The notes: generated by a model from the sequence alone, not told the origin. A stretch of 64,000 nt of DNA from Dipteris shenzhenensis (GCA_047967505.1 CM106540.1), one strand, 5' to 3'. Shown: positions 40,400 through 52,738, counted from the stretch's first letter. Made by a program: numbers and translations.

Positions 40400-42160
40400 C
40401 ATTTTTGTGTACAAGTTGGGTGTATTGCTTAGTCATTTTGTTTCAACAAAAAGGTAATTGAATTGAGCCAAGTAAGACTTGAGCTATTGAGAAGATACCT
40501 TAGCCAAAGGATCTAACAAAGCAAAGATCCTTTGTGGGATTTATTAACTTCTGTAGAAGATTTGTGAAGGACTTTTCCAATACTGTAGCACCCTTGTATG
40601 AAATGACCAAAAAGGATACATGGACCAAGGAGTTATCAACAACATTTTCATGACTTGAAGAAATGAGAAACCGAGACATCGATTTTCCAACAACCTCAGT
40701 GGGATGTGATATTTCATGTCCTGTATACACATTAGGGTATGCAATTATGATTATATTGGCACAACTAGATGGTAAATTAGACTACCTAGTATATTATGCC
40801 AGTTGGTTGATGACACTACCCAAGTGCAACTACAACAGTATTAGGCATGAAGCTCTTGGCATGTTTTATAGTGTCCAAAAGTTAGGCACTATTTGCTTGG
40901 CAACCCATTCATTTTCTATGTAGACCACTAAGCATTACTATCTCTAATTAACAAAATAGTGATTCAAGGATGCCTCATCATATGGATGCTCTTGCTTTAG
41001 GAGTTCAATTTTAAAGACCATTCACAACCCAGGTGAATCTAATGCCAGAGAAAACTGTTTGTCATGATTTCCTACTTTAGATGAAAACCAAAGACTGACA
41101 ACCAAGCTCCCAGATGCTCACTTATTTTTCATGGATTTTTATGAGACCAAGTATGTGAAATGCTTTAATACCTTGCACAACACATTTCCCAAGCAAATGC
41201 CAAGGGACTAGCATAGACATATGGCTTTGAAAGCTTGGAAGTATGCATTGATTAGTGGCCAATCATCTCTAAGGTGCAAATTGTTTTTTGCATCACTGGG
41301 TCTTGTCACATGAATGAACAACAGTCCATCAACTCTACTCCATTTGGAAAGACGTCTTTCCCACTTTGTTCCTGTGAGACTGCGTTTTCACAAGATGCAC
41401 CTTAAGCCCTGAATCCTTTATCTGTCTGCCACTTTTCAGGGGATATAGACAAAGCTTGTCAAAATAGAAACTCCAAGTTTGGGATGCTTTTGACAAAGAA
41501 CATACTTGTAAAAGGATGTTGTGATTTGAAGATGGGGCTAAACTATCTAGTTCGTCATGATTTGCAGCATATAACACAAGGCCATATGCAACAAGTAGCC
41601 CTTCGTGATGCATCCATGGAGGATTCCTACTATATATGCTATTTTGTAGTCACAATGATCTCCTTCCAGCACTTCTAGCAACCCTCATATATTTGCTATT
41701 GCTTGCACTTCCGTCCAGCTTTTTGGACCTTCATTCAGAATCATTCAGAATCAGCCTTAATTTCTCAAGGCACATACTGGGCCTATAGGAGGTCATTTAA
41801 GTGGCAAGCTCACAACTCAAAAAGCTCTACAAGGAAGGTTGTGATGGTGTACTCTATTTCGAGATGCACATGCTTGGTGTGTTCATTGTGATGTTTTCTA
41901 GAGAAGAAGAAGACTATTTGCATAGCGTCATATGCACTTGCAACCAAGCCAACCATGGAAAGCTTTCCAGAGGTGGGGTTTGGATTATATTGTACCAAAT
42001 AAGAATGTTGCCCGAGTATACACAGAATAAGTATATCATTATTGCCATAGACTATGCTACAAAATGGGGTGAGGCTAAGACATTATGGGATAACTCAGCT
42101 TGCAGCATGGCCAAGTTCATTTTTGAGAGCATCGTATATAGATATGACTATCCCTTGTGA
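40400..42160 (+). pseudogene. Old Gypsy pol remnant: RT thumb, RNase H, integrase core
   Basis: Heavily decayed plus-strand Pol. SFVGFINFCRRFVKDFSNTV at 40527-40600 is the RT connection; DGKLDYLVYYASW and RHEALGMFYSVQKL at 40700-40920 are RNase H; PDAHLFFMDFYETKYV at about 41110-41160 is the linker. NKYIIIAIDYATKWGEAKTL and MAKFIFESIVYRYDYPL at 42020-42160 are the integrase core start. The protein ends abruptly at 42160, where an unrelated block starts. Its style differs from the 2.4-11.4 kb Gypsy, so it is another family. Confidence 0.78.
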
Positions 42161-42199
42161 CCATGGCATAGGACTACGTCGATCATGAGCCATTGCGGC

Positions 42200-45100
42200 T
42201 CAAACCCCATAGGACTTGGGCGGACGAGATTTATCAACATGCTCAATGGCTGTTAACATCCCACCCTTCCTATTGTTGCTGAGCCATCCTCGGATCAGCC
42301 ACATTGTGTAGGAGGTGGGTGGAGAGAACCATATGGAGTACTGCATAGTAGTCCAATTGCCGGGGGGTGATCCACATGAAATAAGATCGGTACTTCCAGA
42401 AGTGGGTGGCATGCATGTCCTCGAATGTTCCAATGTGATGGCCATGGAGGTTGCGGACTTGAAGGTACAAGTGTAAGTCCTAGAATTAGGAGGGGCCGAT
42501 GTCAAGGTTAAAGACAATTTGGTTGTTGCGGTTGTGAAGTTTGTCATCAATGGGACGACTGTGGGCAAAGAGATCTCAGAGCAGAAGGAGGATAAGAGTA
42601 TTGTTGAATGATTGAAGGTGAAAGCAAAATCCTCTCGAGTCATTTCCTTGGGAAAGTTGTACTTAGGGAAGCTATATATGATATTGGGATCTTTTTGTTG
42701 GAGCTCCTGAAATTGAGCCCAGGTCCATCGTCTTTCCATGGGCTATAGAGGGGATGGATCCACCGCTCGAGTTGTGCGCTACGATAGAAGCATCAAAATT
42801 GCTCCTTTTTCAAAAAGGGGATGCGCTAATGGGGTTGAAGGCTGGCGTCCGAGTTGGTGAGGGGAATGGGCACATCTGGGGCTAAGTGGTAACCGCCATG
42901 TGTGCGCTTTGGCTTGGATCACCTACATTTGTTGAAGGATCGAGTGATAAATGTAGTGAGGGGGCGAACTTCCATGATTTCATATAGGTGAGGGCAGAGC
43001 CTTCAAGTTGTGCCCTCCAATGATGCGTGAGGGCACTGTCAGGTAAGTCCTAGAAGGATTGCAAGTTAGCGGGCTACCATTGGACATCTTCGGGCCGTGA
43101 GGAGGGGGTGTCAGAGGAACATCATCATCCACATTTGGCATGGGTTCGTCCTCCTCTGCATTCCTTGCAGGTGAAAGGTCGATTAGTTTGTGGACCAGAA
43201 TTGCCGATCATAGCAAGGTATTGAGCGCTTCATTTGGGATGTCGACAGGAGCATTGGAGGAGATGGATTGGGAGGTCTTGTGCTATGCGGTGCTAGTGTT
43301 GGAGGTGTTAGAGGAGTATTTGGGTAGGTTTGTGTGGGGAAGGGGAGGTGGGACAGGATTGGTAGATTGTTGAGGGGGTGGTTAGGATTTGTAGGGTGTG
43401 TGGGATCTGGCTATGGAAATTTTGCGGGGGGGCGGTAGCATTAAAGACAGAGATGGCTTCCTGCCCTTCCTCCTCGATGACGTCTTCGACGTATGCAACA
43501 TGAATTGTTTCAAAATTACTAACCAAGGACTCGAGTGAGTCCTTTAGAGCTTGTAGCACCCCATTGAACAAAATGATGATGCCGAGGGGGTGGTAGGTCA
43601 TGGAGTGATAGGCAGTTAAATGCCCTTGAGTTTGAACTGCCAAAGCCTAGCCATAGGTCTACATCTAGTCGATGTCGGCTTGGATGCTTTCGAGAGACAG
43701 ACCCATGGGCTCAATTCATCAAGCATGGCTAGTTGCATCACGTCATCATCCTGGGGATAATTGGTGGACTCGGTGATTACACGACACCATGCTTAAAAGT
43801 TCAAGAGAATGGGGTGGGCGGCTAAGCTTTAAAGATCAAACTAGGGAGAGGATGGTGGGCTGAAGCTCGAGGGAGAGGAGGACATGGCAAGGATGGTGCG
43901 GCAGTGGTCGAGATTGCAGAAGAGGATGGTTGGGAGGGGGGCAGTGAGATCGATGTCGAAGATGAGGTTTTGTGGATGGAGGGTGTCAAAGTGCATCTGT
44001 GAAGTGTTTGGGAATGGTGCGTGGGGATAATGTGTAGGTGGTGAGTTGTCCAGAGACCTCCCCATACATTGTGAACTCCTACTGCTCCCTGTCTTCCCAA
44101 CGTGGACTCCTTTGGGTGTCCGAAGGTGCGAAGCTGTTCTTGTTTTCTGTTTGCAAGGTGATAGTGAGGGCTCCGTTCCTGTGCGAGGAGGTCTTGAAGA
44201 GCCTGGATATGTTGGTCTAACCTTTCCTCAGCATGTGTCTGCTATTCATTAGTTCGGAGGCTTGATTCTTCCTTGTCTAGCTAGTCCATCATGGTTAAAC
44301 GAGGGATTCACTGGCAGAGAGCTCATCCCTGAGCTTTGTAACAATGACCTCTAGGTCTTTGACCTTAACCCTGTACTCCTCTACTTTGTCGAGGGCAATT
44401 TGCTCGGTAGCTTGTGCGGCGACCATGAGGGTGTGGCTGTCGCATGCCCTAACTTGTGCTTCTAGTAGAGAGGAGGTGGGAGGTGTGTTCTTGCCTTCGT
44501 TGTAAAACTATGCATAGTACCTGAGGGAGTTGGGCCATTGCATCCTATACTAGGAGCTCCATGTTGTGTGCCTTTGAAAACTGGGGCCAACATGTCATTG
44601 TATCCCCCAAGTGTCTGGTATTTAGGTGAGCTACAAAACTGTAGGGCTTCTGTGAGCCCAGCCATGGAGAAGAGGAAGAGGCTATGACAAAAGAAGTTGG
44701 CTCTTGGGGCTGTACTGTGGTGGTGCTTATTGTCTCAGGAGCAGAGTGGGTGGGGGGAATATTCATCGCACTATGGTAGAGGCCAATATTTGATTGTCTT
44801 CCCTTGGAAACATTTCCATGTCAATGGGGTCCTGGATTGTTGCCTTGCCTACTCCCTCAGTTGGCTGTTGAGTGGTTGGTAGGTAGGGGGGCTTGGTGGG
44901 GTCACCCTTGGATCACTTCTCGGCCGATGGGGTTGGCCACCATCATCTCTTCATCTATTGGAATAGGTCCTTTGGATTCTTTGTTGGCGAGCCCGTATCC
45001 AATGGGCAGCTACTGTGTTAACATGTGGTAGACAATGGGCATAAAATCATTGGGTTGCCCAGGACATTGCCATGTGTCTTTAGGCCCTCCCTCATCTGGG

Positions 45101-46050
45101 TACATAAATAATTTGCCCAGTTGGTGACTTGTGGCTCTACTAGCCTTGCAAGGATGTTTGGCACGATCGATTGATGGTGGTCCATGTGCTTGAATTGGGT
45201 CAACAGATGGAGTACCCTGGCCAATTTATCCAATGCAGGCACTGTGAGTTTTGAGAAGTGGATGCGGCCCTTCACTTCCTATCATAGTTGCAGATCTTGC
45301 CAAGGGGCTCGTGCATGTTCTTCTTGTGTGAATACATTTCTGCCAATATTGGTAGACAGAAGAGTGCACTACATCCACATTGAGGTGGTGGAAGTGGGGG
45401 GTCCCTATTGCATCACGGAGAATGCCACCGTTAGAGTTTGAATTGTAAGCATCGATGAACTCCACGAGTACCTTCATGTCGAGGTGACATGGCAATTGGT
45501 CCATAAATGGCTCGAGACCTATCATCACCAAGGAGGATCTTGGAGAGCCTCGTATGTAGACGTGGTATGGTAATAGACGGTGTAATCCTGACCCTCGTAG
45601 ATGTATTTTGAGTGGATCCCGCAGCCGCCGTTAAGTTCTTGAACCAGAGGCTTCCCCAAGCAGAGTGTGCCAGTGACCTTACAATTTTGCCCTCCCCCTG
45701 TGGTGTTGGTGTTGGCGTGCACTTCTTGTATGATCGAGAAGGAGGGGTACTGATGGCTCTTGAGAGGTCTACTACATTGTGATCTCCTCCTCAATCTGTA
45801 ATGTGACTGTCGGGATGTCGGATGGCATCTTGATTGACCTTGAGGGCGTGCTTTGGGATTCAGATGGACCGGTGGGCAAGGGATTGATAGGGGCCGAATT
45901 TGGGGGTGGAGACCAAGTTCCCTTTCGAATTTGAAGAATTGAGTAATGAGTGAGTCTATGGAGGAGGACAAGGCCGAGGACATTCAAATTGTGGCCGGGG
46001 GGTAGTATCGGGAAAGAGGTAGGGAGCTATCAAAATTATGGCATAAAATT
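42200..46050 (-). other. Unidentified minus-strand coding-like block
   Basis: Several medium-length minus-strand frames lie in order: 45525-45983, 45226-45531, 45018-45275, 43308-43643, 42270-42470 and 42200-42739. Some have natural-looking composition (FMDQLPCHLDMKVLVEFIDA; ALDKLARVLHLLTQFKHMDH; DMHATHFWKYRSYFMW). They overlap with small frame offsets, as expected from a decayed longer ORF. I recognise no domain. Two proline-rich frames at 43822-44100 look like composition artefacts. A TE-encoded protein upstream or downstream of lost pol genes is the most likely source. Confidence 0.35.
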
Positions 46051-46591
46051 TGACAGAGTCTAACTATTTTTACTAAGGTGACAATCCGGGGGGATGAGGG
46101 GTCCTTTTATAGTTTTCAAAATCCCAACGGCTAGGGGGATAGCGTTAAGGTGACAATACGGTGAGATGGCAATATGGTGACAATCCGATAGGATGGCAAT
46201 ATGGCAATGATCCGATGGGATGGTTGTAAGGCGATGCTCCAATGGGATGGTTGTAAGGCGCCGATCTAGTGGGATGGTAGTATCGTGCCAATTCGACGGG
46301 ATGGCTATAAGGAGACAATCTAGCGGGATGGCTATAAGGTGACAATCCGACAAGATGGCTATAAGGCGACGATCCGATGAGACGGCAATAAGATGACCAT
46401 CGGGTGGGATGGTGTGGGGATTAAAGGTCAATGTGCCTCTACCCTGGTTATGTACAATACTTAAACACATATATAAATGAATGAAAGAGAAGATTAGGGT
46501 GTTTTGCACCCACCAAAACTGGTATGGCTCTCTTTTTCTCTCTCTCTCTCTCTCTCCCTCTTCCATTCTACTTTCATTGAGAGCACTCTCA
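46050..46591 (+). mobile_element. 5' LTR of the 46-51 kb Copia element
   Basis: Ends GAGAGCACTCTCA just before the primer site. It carries a TATA box (TATATAAATG near 46471), a (CT)n run at 46536-46556 and a 30-base minisatellite. The start at about 46050 (TGACAGAGTC) is a guess, as no second LTR is in the window. Confidence 0.6.
46147..46417. repeat. 30 bp minisatellite in the LTR, ~9 copies
   Basis: Units like GGATGGCTATAAGGNGACAA plus TCCGATG repeat about nine times at a 30-base step. Because 30 is divisible by three, the minus strand stays open and reads a ten-residue repeat around PxxRRLTTIP. Confidence 0.9.
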
Positions 46592-46593
46592 AC

Positions 46594-46606
46594 TAGTATC
46601 AGAGCC
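46594..46606 (+). other. Primer-binding site (initiator tRNA-Met), one mismatch
   Basis: TAGTATCAGAGCC, differing from TGGTATCAGAGCC at one base, just after the LTR end. Confidence 0.8.
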
Positions 46607-48036
46607 CGAGTGATCTAGTTGAGCGTGCGTGAATGGTTGGAAGCTCAACAACACTGTGGGAGGAAGGAGAAGCTCTGTGGAAAGCTTTGTGGGTGATTTT
46701 ACTTGCATCCGAGTGCACAGAGACCTTGAAGGAACCTTTGGAAAAGTCACTTTGGTTTTGCGAAGTGGTTTTGAGAGCCTGTTAACTATTTTCAAAGAAA
46801 TAGTCATTTTTTGAGCTTTTCCCTATTCCATTCAACGATAAAGACTCCATATTAACTTGTAGAGGCAACCATTGCGTGCTTTTGGTATCCATTTCACTTC
46901 AGGAGCTTGGAAACATCTTCATTCTTGAATTTGGGATCATTTCGTTGGATTTCTGACTCACTGTATTAGTTTCAACGTTTTTTTGCCCGAGTGTTAGAAC
47001 TCAAGTTTGGAGCAACCATTTGCAGATCTGTTAGCTTCAGTGAACTTAAGAGGTCCTAAAACTTCTATGTTGCTCATCATTCACACTCTAGTGGAGTTTA
47101 CAAACAGTTCAGTTTCCAAAAACGTTTTTCAGTCCGAGTGATTGGGACCAAAACCGTCTGTCCCATTGCGTTTCGGACGCCTAAAAGCCCCTATCTATCA
47201 GTTCTTGCACAATTCGATGGAGTATTTTTAGAGTTATAAATCTCTGTGTATTTGATTTCGTCTCTCTATTATGCATTTTTCATTCTAAGGTTTTGAAACC
47301 TTAGATTTATGCCACATGGCAGTGGATATGTGTTGACTCCCATTTCTCACTCATCGGTTGGGATTTTGGAGTTCCAACAGAAGAGAGATATTTGCAGATT
47401 GTCTTGCTGAGTCTGATTATGCAATGGCACCCATGTTTTGAGGCATCTCAGGTTCTATTTTTAGTAGCGGTCATTGCTGTGGGACCATGATTTCTTGAGC
47501 ATACCTTATATAGATCACTCTGGTTGCAATTTGAGCCGTGTGTGCTCATTCGTGGTGTGCATTGGGTTGCAGTGGATGATTTATAGGCCATTTGGATGCA
47601 TTGCGATTCTTATTAGATGCGCTGATAGGCACAGATTGCCTTATGGGATGCTATTTTTTATGGACGCTTTGCACATGGATGCTATTTTATGCTGAGGGAC
47701 AGCTTTGACACATTACAGTTGATGCACTGATAGTATTATGCTCTCTTGGATGAGATATTATTGATGCATATACCCATGGACCGTGTTTATGCTTGAGCCA
47801 TTTGGCACTTATTGGCATTTTGGATTGCCATTTCAGTTGCCATTTTCTTTTGGGGCCAATTTGCTCATATGGATGCATAGTACATGCACATGAGTTAGTT
47901 GTATCTTTTGATGCTTTGAGCTTTGAGTTTTGGTGATATTTTACTTTATTGTGGAATACACATTTGGGTGCACCTGGTATTTGGTGTAATTCTCTCTTGC
48001 AAGCACTAGCATTTGGGATTTTGCTTTATTTGCTTG
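46607..48036 (+). other. Copia leader, non-coding
   Basis: 1.4 kb between PBS and gag ATG with no recognisable coding content. Confidence 0.7.
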
Positions 48037-48985
48037 ATGGCATCCTCTTTCATGTCTAAAAAGAAGCTTTTTAACATTAAAAAGGTTTGATGGGACAAAC
48101 TTTTCTTTGTGGAAAGAACAGATAAGGGATGTGCTTATTCAAAAGAAGTATATAAAACCCTTGCAAGGGATTGCAGCTAAGCCTACAGCTATGTCCACAG
48201 ATGAATGGAATGAGTTGGATGCATTGGCAAAGTCTACCATTAGACTTCATCTTGGGGAGACAGTTTATTTCATAGTAGTCATTGAAAAGACTACAGAAGC
48301 TTTATGGAAAAAGCTGTGTGCTACATATGAGAAAGAGACAGTCTCAAACAAAGTCTATCTCATGAAGAGATTGTTTGACCTGCACATGAAGGAGGGAGTA
48401 TCCATAGCTTTGCACTTGAATGAATTTAATATCATTTTCAGTCAGCTTCAAGCTCAAAAGCTGAATTTCGATGCATAAATGAGGGCAATATTTCTCTTAT
48501 TCTCATTACCATCCTCATGGGATACTTTTCGTACTGCTATCAGTAACTTTGCACCTGGTGGAGTATTGAACTTTGATGATGTGGTTGGTAGCTTGTTGGC
48601 CGAGGAGATTAGACGGAAGTGAATGGAAGGCAAAAAGCAGGATGCAGCCTTAAATGTACAAAGGGGCAGATCACAGTCCAGGGGGAAGTTTCAAGAAAGA
48701 GGGAAGTCTCCTAGTAAGTCCAGGGCACAGAACATTGAGTGTCACTATTGTGGCAAGAAGGGCCACATGAAAAAGGATTGCTACAAGCTTAAAAGAGAGC
48801 AAAAGGATAAGAAAAAGAATGCAAATTGGGGTGCAAATGAGAAGGAAGAGAGTCCAAGGGAGGACAAAGGAAAAGTGAAGATCGAGGAGATCAATGCAGT
48901 CACACATGATAGTGACAATGACATTCTTTTCATGTCTAGTTTATCTGCAGAGTTGCTTACCACTTCAGATGATGCATATTCCTAG
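48037..48985 (+). pseudogene. Copia gag with CCHC knuckle, frameshifted
   Basis: ATG at 48037 (MASSFMSKKKLFNIKK) runs into a one-base shift near 48083, then KFDGTNFSLWKEQIRDVL, EALWKKLCATYEKE and MKRLFDLHMKEG give the UBN2-type domain. A stop at 48476 and another shift precede the knuckle CHYCGKKGHMKKDC at about 48740-48781, followed by a Lys/Glu-rich tail. Order and length fit plant Copia Gag. Confidence 0.88.
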
Positions 48986-49262
48986 GATTGGTTTTGGATT
49001 TTGGTGCTTCATTCCATGTTACTCCCCATAGGGAATGGTTCTCCACTTATGATAGTGGAAAGACAGGTTGTGTGCATCTTGGAAATGACTATACATGTGA
49101 CATAGTGGGAGTAGGTGACATAAAGTTTTCTTTTGCAAATGGGTCTACATTTATTTTGAAAAATGTGAGACATGTGCCTAAGCTGACCAAGAGTCTCATT
49201 TCAATGAGTCAGTTAGATGATGCTGGTTTTCAGACCATCTTTGGTTCTGGGAGTTCGAAAAT
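48986..49262 (+). pseudogene. Copia protease remnant
   Basis: VLDFGASFHVTPHREWFSTY is the Copia protease start, with Phe in place of Ser/Thr in the D-S/T-G-A site, followed by GNDYTCDIVGVGDIKF and LKNVRHVPKLTKSLISMSQL. It ends at SSKIF, where the sequence jumps directly to the end of integrase. Confidence 0.85.
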
Positions 49263-50411
49263 TTTTTTGGGATGAGGTAATGAAGACTGCAATGCATGTG
49301 ATCAATAGATCACCTAGTAAGAGTTTGGATGGTGGTATTCCTGAAGAGGCATGGAGTGGCAAGAAGCCCTCTTACTCTCGTTTGCATATATTTGGTGTGA
49401 GGCATATGCACATGTGCCAAAAGAGCTTCGAAAGAAGCTAGATCCTAAGTCTAGGAAATGCACCTTTCTAGGTTATGGTGAAAGTGGAGAGATGGGCTAT
49501 CGTCTCTGGGATCTAGAAGCAAAGAAGATCATATGCAGCCATGATGTAGCCTTCAATGAGAAGAAGATGCATAAGGCACCCATGAGGGATGTGGAAATGA
49601 GGAGAATCACTTTCTAGGACATGAATCCACCTGCATATGTTGATAGACAACAAGCTGTCCATGCACCAAATGTGCAAGAAATGGTACCACCAAGTACTCC
49701 CACAGGTATACAATCAAGGGTAGATGATGGATCATCTATTAGTGGAAATGATGAGCCAAATGTGGCTGATATGCAGGTGGGACAGCAAGCTGAAATGCCC
49801 TTGAGAAGATCATCTAGAGTGTCTAGACCGCCTGATAGGTTTGTTCCAGGGGTAGACTATGTGATGCTTACTAATTGTGGGGAGCCTTCTTGCTACAGAG
49901 AGGCTATGATGCGTGAGGATCAATGCAAGTGGGAGTATGCTATGCAATCAGAGATGAGTTCACTTATGAAGAATAAGACTTGGGACTTGGTTTCTTTGCC
50001 ACATGGAAAGAAAGCATTGCCATGCAAATGGATCTACAAGATGAAGGTCACAGGTGATGATGTGCCTAGGTACAAGGCTCGTTTGGTCACTAAAGGGTTC
50101 ACGCAAGAGAAGGGTGTGGACTTTGATGAGATATTCTCTTTGGTTGTGAAGATGACCACACTTAGATGCATGCTTGGACTAGTGGCAGCAAAGGATATGG
50201 AGCTTATGCAGATGGATGTTAAGACAGCTTTCTTGCATGGAGATCTGCATGATGAAATTTACATGGTGCAGTCAAAAGGCTTTGAAGAAAAGGGCAAAGA
50301 GCATTTAGTTTACAAGTTGAAGAAGAGTCTCTATGGTCTTAAGCAAGTGCCTAGAGAATGGTATCAGAAGTTTGATGCTTACATTTGGTCCCAAGGTTTT
50401 AGAAGGCGGTA
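49263..50411 (+). pseudogene. Copia integrase C-terminus and truncated RT
   Basis: TAMHVINRSPSKSLDGGIPE through KLDPKSRKCTFLGYGESGEM is the C-terminal part of integrase. RT then begins: KWEYAMQSEMSSLMKNKTWD, ALPCKWIYKMKV, RYKARLVTKGFTQEKGVDF, MDVKTAFLHGDL and LKKSLYGLKQVPREWYQ. It is cut at WSQGFRR before the YVDD motif. The integrase zinc finger and catalytic core are absent between 49262 and 49275, so neither enzyme could work. A stop at 49615 and smaller lesions add to this. Confidence 0.87.
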
Positions 50412-50990
50412 AGTACTCCATTACCTCCATATGTGAAACTGAGTCATATAGATAGTCCCAAATCAGATGAGGAGAGGGCCATGATGGCCAAGGTTCCTTA
50501 TGCATCAGCGGTTGGGAGTCTTATGTATGCTATGATAGCTACTAGACCAGACATTGCATTTGCAGTGGGAGTTGTTAGTCGGTATATGGGTAATCTAGCA
50601 AAGAGGCATTAGGAGGCAGTTAAGTGCATCATGAGGTACATGAAGGGTACCAAGGAGATGTGCATCTGTTTTGGTAGAGGAGACATGCGTGTACTTGGGT
50701 ACATAGATTCAAACTATGTAGGGCATGTGGATAGCAGGAGATCCACTTCTGGTTATGTGTTCACCTTTACAGGTGGTGCAGTGTCATGGATGTCTCGCGC
50801 ACAGAAGTGCATTGCTTTGTCTACCACAAAGGCTGAGTATGTTGAAGCCACAGAGGGTTGCAAGGAGGCTATATGGCTTGATTGGCTAGTGGGAGATTTG
50901 GGGATTCATACAAGTGTACCGACATTGCATAGTGATTCCATGAGTGCTATTCAGCTTGTTCATTACGTACTTGCCTCTTCTTTTTTATGA
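50412..50990 (+). pseudogene. Copia RT end and RNase H remnant
   Basis: After the deletion, VPYASAVGSLMYAMIATRPD and VKCIMRYMKGTKEMCI are the RT/RNase H connection. RNase H shows YIDSNYVGHVDSRRSTSGYV, SWMSRAQKCIALSTTKAEYV and LHSDSMSAIQLV. It breaks at HYVLASSFL; the C-terminus, PPT and 3' LTR are missing. Confidence 0.87.
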
Positions 50991-51171
50991 GATCACATTG
51001 GAATTAATGCCTCTGTTTTGCATTGAATCTGTCTTTGAAAGACGTGGTTCACCTTAGGCACTGAGAGTCGTAGCTACAACTACTATTCCAAGTTGCTAGC
51101 TGTGCTTTAAACTATTCCTGGCATTGGAACTGTACTACTTTGCTTGGTTTCTTTTTCCTTACGATTTACCA

Positions 51172-51770
51172 GGTTTTCTCGAATGTGTTTGCACCATGTC
51201 GCTGAGGAGATATCATCTGGTTCTGATGAAGAGGAGCAATCTCCAACAAAGGAGACTAGCGCAGAAGATGAAGGTGAACAGATACATCTTTCAAAGCAGC
51301 ACAAAAGCGGATTAAGGAGAAACTTACCTCAGCTACAGCACAAAAGCGGATTAAGGAGCAACCTAGCCTACAAGTGTATTGAATACTTTAATTGATGAGC
51401 CTGAACTGGCAACTGAAAGGAATTCAAGGGGGTTTGCAAAGTGGTTTTTAAAATCTTGTATGCGTCACACAGTAGCAAAGATTCACTGTGCGCTGAACTC
51501 TTCCCGACAAAGCCTGCTGCTGCCTGCTGATGTTCTTCCAGAAATACTGAACACATTCTTGAGGGATTTGACGAAATATAGAGCAGCGCTGGTTGTTGTG
51601 TAGCAGCTAACTTCACCTTGCGCAAGCTTCTGTCTATTAATGAAAACAGAGCAGCCTGGTCCCTAGTACGTCTTCTTGAGTATCGATCAACAAGGCAGCA
51701 GGCCGTGGCTACAAAATTTGACATAGCAGGCTCCTCTGATTCTATGCTTCCCTCAGATTTAGCGTGAAGC
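51172..51770 (+). pseudogene. Host-gene-like fragment, unidentified, 3 frame breaks
   Basis: A pyrimidine tract and acceptor TTTACCAG at about 51166-51173 precede an acidic stretch (HVAEEISSGSDEEEQSPTKE). In shifted frames it continues through AAQKRIKE repeats, DEPELATERNSRGFAKWFLK, HTVAKIHCALNSSRQSLLLP and EILNTFLRDLTKYRAAL, then LRKLLSINENRAAWSLVRLL and a stop at 51769. The text looks like one helical, conserved plant protein end, with small insertions near 51372 and 51601. A 42-base duplication (AGCACAAAAGCGGATTAAGG at 51299 and 51341) lies inside. I do not recognise the family. The apparent acceptor argues against a processed copy. Confidence 0.45.
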
Positions 51771-52478
51771 TAGCAATGGAGACCTCCTTGGTATTACTTG
51801 TTGAGAAGAAGAACAACACATAAAGAGCGATAGCTACGACTGACTTGAGAAGGGAGAAAGTTGAACGACCCCCTGTGTGGATGGGAAGATATGTCGCGCT
51901 CCTTATTTTGGTTCTTTACTATTGGGAATTCACACTTTGATCCTATCACAATTGTGGATTGTGTCTGCACAGTTTGTCTTTGGCTCTCAAAATCTCAGAA
52001 ATATGCCCCTGCATGCCCGTTTCCACTTTCAACTTTGTATGGTCTTATTCTTAGAAATGCTTGCTGTCACATATTATTTTCTGCGGTGAAAATGCAGACA
52101 GAAAGTCTTGTTTGTGCTCTGTATGAAACAGAATTTTCATTCTTAATCTGTTCTCAGACATATAAATAACAGGAAAAACTTTACATCTGCATTTATAGTT
52201 TACAGTGGATCTTGCTGTGTTCAATGGCTTGACTGCATAAATCATACTCACATTGACACTCAGTAATTATTTTGTGGGTATTAATGTAAGAGGGTTGAGG
52301 GTTCTCAGATGTTATCCCCTTTTGATTGGCAATGAGATATAGTATTGCATGGTTTGCCCTTGCTTTAGCAATGCCAATCAAGGCATATTCATGGACTTTT
52401 CAATTATAACCTTGTGACGTTTTTAAATCATGAATTTTAATGGTATGATCTGAGTGCAAATGTCAAGGCACCATTACA
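51771..52478. other. Intergenic, nothing recognised
   Basis: AT-rich; might include the 3' UTR of the fragment before it. Confidence 0.5.
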
Positions 52479-52738
52479 CAGATTGATCTAGAGGTATGAA
52501 TACTTTTTGTGGTTACATCTCATGTTTGGTTGTCCTTTCTTCTTTCACAATTTGGTATAGTGACGTGAACATTTGTTTAAAAGTTAACTCATTCATTTTA
52601 AATAAAAAACAGATTGATCTAGAGGTATGAATACTTTTTGTGGTTACATCTCATGTTTGGTTGTCCTTTCTTCTTTCACAATTTGGTATAGTGACATGAA
52701 CATTTGTTTAAAAGTTCTCATTCATTTTAAATAAAAAA
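52479..52738. repeat. 131 bp tandem duplication
   Basis: Copies begin CAGATTGATCTAGAGGTATG at 52479 and 52610 and are almost identical apart from a short deletion and one base. Confidence 0.95.

Noticed and set aside
43822-44100. Ser/Pro/His-rich minus ORFs
   Set aside because: Overlapping frames of the same composition-biased DNA, with no domain.
46060-46566. 168-codon minus ORF with ten-residue repeats
   Set aside because: Produced by a 30 bp DNA minisatellite in an LTR; recorded as a repeat rather than a protein.
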